From Hyperoplus lanceolatus (taxonomy: Eukaryota; Chordata; Actinopteri; Uranoscopiformes; Ammodytidae), in assembly GCA_026929865.2 (NCBI GenBank), contig CM049408.1, forward strand, positions 434,001 through 498,000: 64,000 nucleotides of DNA, written 5' to 3'. This document shows, piece after piece, positions 1-64,000 of the stretch (the stretch's first letter is position 1; every line of letters starts with the position of its first letter). The notes under the pieces are model-generated. The model saw nothing but the letters and a program-made list of their open reading frames with translations, was not told the DNA's origin and searched no databases. Position numbers and translations under genes: made by a program.

Positions 1-410
1 AACAGCCGATCAAGCTGATCAATATTGAAATTATTTTGAGGTGTGCACTGATGGCAATCGTCCCCCCGGGAACTTTTCTTTCTTTAGTTGAAAACCCATC
101 TGCTCTGCCTTAAAGACATCTGGTAACCAGCTCATATGTTTTATTCACTACACTGTGTGTATGTGGGTTAGTATGTGTCTATGTGTATTGAGTAAGGAGA
201 GACTATTTGGGTCTCTTATTACCTCCTTCTGTATAGGTTGGTGTAATGGTATCCGAAAGGATTGCACTACCTCTAGACTCACTGCCTCAAAGCTGTTATG
301 TGTGAATTGATAGATCCTTATTCCTTACCTGGTTTAAAGATGACACTCTAGGCTAGACCCCCTTATCCAGTAAATTGTGACAGTGACTGAATAATAAAAT
401 ACAAATGTGA

Positions 411-441
<31 letters not shown>

Positions 442-495
442 TACCACATTCGAGACATGTGAAAGGGGTTTTCCAGTTAATAAGGAAACAGCACC
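1..495. other. intronic or upstream sequence, nothing recognised
   Basis: AT-rich single-copy-looking sequence with a short (AT)n tract at about 413-436. No exon of the CCDC88-like gene was seen. The HOOK exon expected just before exon A was looked for here by its peptide and donor and was not found. Confidence 0.5.
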
Positions 496-1099
496 CAGGG
501 TTCGACATAACGCATGGCCCGTAGGCCCGGGGCCAGTAAAATCATATGCAGGGCAAGTTGATTGGCCAGTCACTGTCCCGCCCAGGCCAGTAACGGCCAA
601 TCACAGTTCAGTATCTTTTTGTAGACTACATCATGGTTCATTGAAATGCGCGTTGAGGGTCGTAATGAAAGCAGTGTTTATTTAAGACTCAATATAGGGG
701 AAGGTGGGGTGATTTGTGCATTTTGGAAGTTATTAAAAACCCCTTGTTTCTAGAAAACCGTGGAAGAAATTGGAAATGTGACCACATATTTAAGAAGAGC
801 CATCCATTTGACTCATCCTGTAAAGAAGGGAGACACAAGGAATAAGATATAAGCACATTTAAGCTCAAAAAACTGTGTTTTGCCTTTCAAAGTAAAATTT
901 CCATGATCAAGGTTTTTTGATTATTGTGTCTGAACAATTATAGACACGTTTGAAAACATTTGACACATGTTTTAGTGCTTTGGTATGCTACACTTTGAGT
1001 CTATATAGTTAGCACAATGTCAACCCTAAATTGCTGCATCATGCCTATTATCCAAAATTCTGGGGATGGGGTGATTTGTGCACAAGGGCCTGGGTGAGT

Positions 1100-1425
1100 T
1101 ATAAGTAAGTAAGTAAAATGTATTTATAAAAGCACATTTATGACAGTTTGCACTGTCCAAAGTGCTGTACATAGTGCATTCAGTAGGTAAACAATGAAGG
1201 TAAAATAACAATAACCAAAATAAAAGACGTAAAGCCCATACATCCACATAAACACAGATAGTAGTGCAGAGGTAAGTAAGTAGTGCAGAGGTTAATGGGG
1301 AGGAAACACCAGGGTGTACATATGGGTTTTGAGCCTTGATTTAAAGGCAGAAATGTAGGGGGAATCACATTTGTCAGGTGGCAGTTGGTTCCACAAGCAC
1401 GGAGCAACTAGTGCAAAGTACATTT
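1100..1425. repeat. LINE 3'-end-like fragment inside the TIR transposon
   Basis: Begins with a (TAAG)n stretch followed by ATGTATTTATAAAAGCACAT and includes GTTGGTTCCACAAGCACGGA. This is the style of fish LINE 3' ends and their derived SINEs. Family not assigned. Confidence 0.4.
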
Positions 1426-1595
1426 CTGAGAGTTGTGCCAGTGGCATGGCTGTATACGCTGGTCACCAAAAGAAAGTGATTGTCTACAGTAGCTCAGAAG
1501 AGAGTGACATCTCAATTCCACTTAACGACACCACTGATGAGAGTTCAGATGGCCAGAAAGATGATGATGGTGACTTTGTCATTGTGACACAATGA

Positions 1596-1632
1596 CGCAC
1601 AAATCACCCCACTACGTGGGGTGATTTGTGCG
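1596..1632. repeat. perfect palindrome made of subterminal motif
   Basis: A 16-bp stem (CGCACAAATCACCCCA) with a 5-nt loop and its exact inverse. It consists of two head-to-head copies of the terminal motif of the surrounding transposon and begins right at the stop codon of the remnant ORF. Confidence 0.85.
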
Positions 1633-3173
1633 ACAAGGCAACTTTTTTTCCGAAAGCTATATTTCTTAAACAGTTTATTCCAGATCCAAAGTTTTTATTG
1701 CCAGGGATGCACAACATCCTGAAATATATGTACATATTTGAGTTGGAGACATAACTGTCAAGGCCTCACTTTAAAATCACTTTGAGTAAAAAGTTGCACA
1801 AATCACCCCACCTTCCCCTAATAAACCTAATATAAAATATATTTTTTAATGAAAGGCCAGTTGACAAACGATACGTGGGCGTTTTGACAGGCGGAGCAAC
1901 AAGCGGGCGCACTCTCCTCGCTCCGTTGGCAGAGCTGCCTACCGTCCGCCTGCGAGTCAACAAATCAATCGACTTACTCTGCCCCCTTTATTTCTTCCCA
2001 CAGCAGAGATTGAGGTGCAGAAAATTAAGTGAAAACTGCGCTTTTCCTTTAGCTGCCGCCGTAATGTTACAGTATTTGCATGGAAGCCCCAATGGTAATA
2101 CAAATGAGAGGCTTTATTTAAACGCTGTGAATGCGTTCCTATAGTCGCGCAGTTTGTCTGCCGACATGGCACTGTGTTTTCAGGCTCGAGACATACAATC
2201 AGATCGCGGAAGTCTTTCCCATTGAAATCGCTAACGGGGGGAATATCCCCGGTTATTATTTTAGCCACAAACCACAGTTCATCTGCGCGACGGCTCACTC
2301 ACTGGAGAGATCTCACGGTGAAACGCTGCTATGCTCGGACGATGGCATTGTGTGTTTCTAAGGTGATTTAACGTCATAGTCTCAGACGAGCGTTTAACTT
2401 TTGCTGCATATTTTGCACTGCATTGTTTTTTATCAATAGTTTGAAAAAATGGTCCCACACCGGACTCTTATGTGAATCTCCTGTTAAAAAAACCGGCATA
2501 ACCCCCTGATTTTCGGATTTCTTTTCTATTTTTAAAGTCAACTTGAGCGCAAGTGGAAAACCGGTCATTCGGTCGACACATTCACATCCCTAATGCATAT
2601 AGAGAAAGTAATAAAAACAGCCTACCACACCACAAAGAATGATCGGACCCTCATCTCTTATTTATTTTTTTTATGTTTGAACATGACTTTTGCAGGTGAA
2701 CTATTCATTAAACTGCCCAAATTCAAGAATAAAAACAATCATCAAACTATTGGACTTTAAAATACTGGCCAACCCCTTCAACATACTTTCAGTTGTAGGC
2801 TTCAAATTCAATACGTGGGATGGGAATATCTATACTGTTACAGTATAGATATTCCCTTTAGATTTGGATATTTTTCTTTATTTTTCTAATACAGGTATTA
2901 TAATTATTGACACTAAATTATGAAGAAGAAAAAAAGTGTGTGCAGGGCCAGTGAAAATATACAAGGGGCCAGTAAAACTCGGATCCACTGGCGCGGCGGG
3001 CCAGTAGAAAAAAAAGTTATGTTGAACCCTGGCACCATCTCACGTGTACATTTTGATGTTATTCCCTGTTGTGAGGAGTTGTGTGTGTGCAGGTGTGTGC
3101 TTTGTTTTTAAGTGAATGGTTCTAGTCTGTCTTTCCGTGCTGAGTCACTGTCCTTATCACAGAACACCCCACA

Positions 3174-3175
<2 letters not shown>

Positions 3176-3230
<55 letters not shown>
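3176..3230. repeat. (CA)n microsatellite
   Basis: About 27 uninterrupted CA units, followed by imperfect CTCACA units to about 3250. Confidence 0.97.
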
Positions 3231-3237
<7 letters not shown>

Positions 3238-3676
3238 ACTCACACTCTTACACTCTTTAAGGACAGTGCTGTGTAGCCACTGTCCTGTGCACGCAGACAT
3301 TTAGCTACAGTCTGGGTATGTTAGTGGCTGGACTTTTCGTCAAAATGTGTTTTGCTAAAAGTTTTTGAAATACTGTCCGTTCACACACTCATTATTCACC
3401 AAAGTAAAGTAAACAAGCTTTGGTGAGAGAAGAAACCAGTAAAGTACTAAATATATTTTTGTCTTCTTCTGTGTTAATTATTATGCTGGTGATAGTGTAC
3501 TGTACTTTTTATCCATCCATCCGAAAAAATCCTGTGACATTGATTTAAAATCCTTTATCACGCTCTTCTGCTATTTTGTGATTTTACAGGGATATAGCCA
3601 TATTTTTTTTTACAAGGAACAATGTTACATCTTTTTGTGCTTGCCAATTGATGGAAAGATTCAAGTGCTCCTTTAA

Positions 3677-4296
3677 CCCATTGATGATGGCTGCTGCGTG
3701 ATGCCACATTGGCTCTCCTGCCTGATGCTGCATCGCGCAGCATTATTACTTTATCTAATTTTCATGGCATTCCCAGCATAGAATGCACTGTCATTGGTTC
3801 AAATACACATGAGGTGGGTTTTGTTGATTTTTTTAAGACCACGTGACCACCCAAAAGTTGTGTGGTTTGCCGAAAATCACGTCAATCAAAAAAAAAAAAT
3901 AAATAAAAATAAAACAAAATAATAAAAAAAAATACGCCGGCTATGTCGGCGACGGAACAGTTAGTGGCGTTTGGTGCGCAGAATCAAGGTCTACTATAGA
4001 CTACTGACGAAAATCACACAACACATTGCATCTATTTATTAACAATATTTAATAATTTTCTAATTCATCTAATTTTGACGATTTTTAGAAATATTTGTTG
4101 GTTTGTAAGCGCTACGGGAGCATGTTTAAATAAAACCTGTGAACCTTGACTTTTAAATGTATTTTATTTCATGTTTCTATGTGCTACACAGGCTTAGATA
4201 TTAAGGTTTTGGTAGACTTGACAATTCGTACTATTTTTTCAGAAAACCCTCAGGCATTAAGGACATGCATCCTAGATTGCCATAGTCATCAATGGG
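3677..4296. mobile_element. piggyBac-type MITE, copy 1 (620 bp)
   Basis: Starts CCCATTGATGA and ends TCATCAATGGG, flanked on both sides by TTAA (3673-3676, 4297-4300). TTAA target sites and CCC-GGG termini are the piggyBac hallmark. No transposase ORF. It ends about 100 bp before exon A. Copy 2 (18811-19429) is over 95% identical by eye, which implies recent spread. Confidence 0.88.
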
Positions 4297-4394
4297 TTAA
4301 TGTATGTCAGCAACACAGCATTTTACACAGTTATCATTATGATCTTAACATTGAAAATGTATTTTTTCTGCCCCCTTCCTCTTCTTTGCTGTAG

Positions 4395-64000
<59,606 letters not shown>

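Larger units (their letters stand above)
697..1818 (+). mobile_element. TIR DNA transposon with TA target site and remnant C-terminal ORF
   Basis: Ends are GGGGAAGGTGGGGTGATTTG and its exact inverse, flanked by TA on both sides (695-696, 1819-1820). The 14-bp core GGGGTGATTTGTGC occurs five times: 706-719 and 1068-1081 forward, 1598-1611 reverse, 1618-1631 forward, 1796-1809 reverse. An open frame ends at 1595 with an acidic Ser/Asp-rich tail (VIVYSSSEESDISIP to GDFVIVTQ) that resembles C-termini of pogo/Tc5-type transposases. That resemblance is weak, so the superfamily is left open. Confidence 0.65.
496..3031. mobile_element. hAT-like DNA transposon (non-autonomous), with a second transposon inside
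   Basis: The left end CAGGGTTCGACATAAC and right end GTTATGTTGAACCCTG are near-perfect inverted termini. GGCCAGTAAAA-type motifs recur in inverted orientation close to both ends. Flanks share only GCACC, so the 8-bp duplication typical of hAT is decayed or misplaced. The interior is interrupted by the element at 697-1818. No transposase ORF is visible. Confidence 0.65.

Noticed and set aside
1371-1595. A small host gene with an acidic Ser/Asp tail
   Set aside because: It lies wholly between the terminal repeats of the transposon at 697-1818 and ends at its inner palindrome, so it is a transposase remnant at best.
1-4394. The HOOK exon preceding exon A
   Set aside because: I looked for a NIKxFYQ-type end followed by GT in this stretch and found none, so it is probably upstream of the window.

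Overview
This is a piece of a ray-finned fish (teleost, most likely percomorph) nuclear chromosome. It shows spliced host exons with GT-AG introns, abundant Tc1/mariner, hAT, Harbinger-like and piggyBac-like DNA transposons, L1/L2/Rex-type LINEs, a Ty3/Gypsy fossil, a tRNA-derived SINE of the kind common in spiny-rayed fish, and long (CA)n and (TCAC)n microsatellites. The organism call rests on this repeat content and on recalled family sequences, not on a search.

There is one host gene. It is on the + strand and spans at least 4395-62558: a CCDC88-family (Girdin/Daple) protein with an N-terminal HOOK domain followed by a very long coiled coil. I traced 22 consecutive exons whose phases all agree. 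They total 3,935 coding nt (1,311 codons), from inside the HOOK domain to the conserved end of the coiled coil. The first exons lie upstream of the window. The C-terminal region, where Girdin and Daple carry the G-alpha-binding (GBA) motif and PDZ ligand, lies downstream. Many blocks are closest to recalled Daple (CCDC88C), but the HOOK part is divergent enough that fish ccdc88b is equally possible.

Layout: 1-4394, intron with a hAT-like element holding a second TIR transposon, then a piggyBac-type MITE. 4465-17338, a 12.9-kb intron holding an L1 with an L2 inserted in it, a LINE with a Harbinger-like MITE in it, and a Tc1 with a hAT in it. 18378-29010, an intron with a fold-back Tc1 split by a LINE and a Gypsy fossil. 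29155-32834, a SINE and a second fold-back Tc1 split by a hAT. 33535-37553, a four-level transposon nest. 37713-44007, an almost continuous chain of Tc1, hAT, Harbinger-like and hAT elements. 44008-52238, the compact exon-rich coiled-coil part. 52239-61748, a 9.5-kb intron with a Kolobok-like MITE, a LINE split by a fold-back Tc1, another fold-back Tc1 and a Tc1 deletion derivative. 61749-62558, the last three exons seen.

The transposons are bystanders in introns. The most notable patterns are: (1) five Tc1-type elements of four different families have a fold-back structure, two of them sharing the same internal junction; (2) three frame-neutral exons of the host gene have (TG)n tracts next to their 3' splice sites, the arrangement known from CFTR exon 9; (3) an exon is flanked by near-identical 135-bp direct repeats. 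I saw no credible new multi-gene system.
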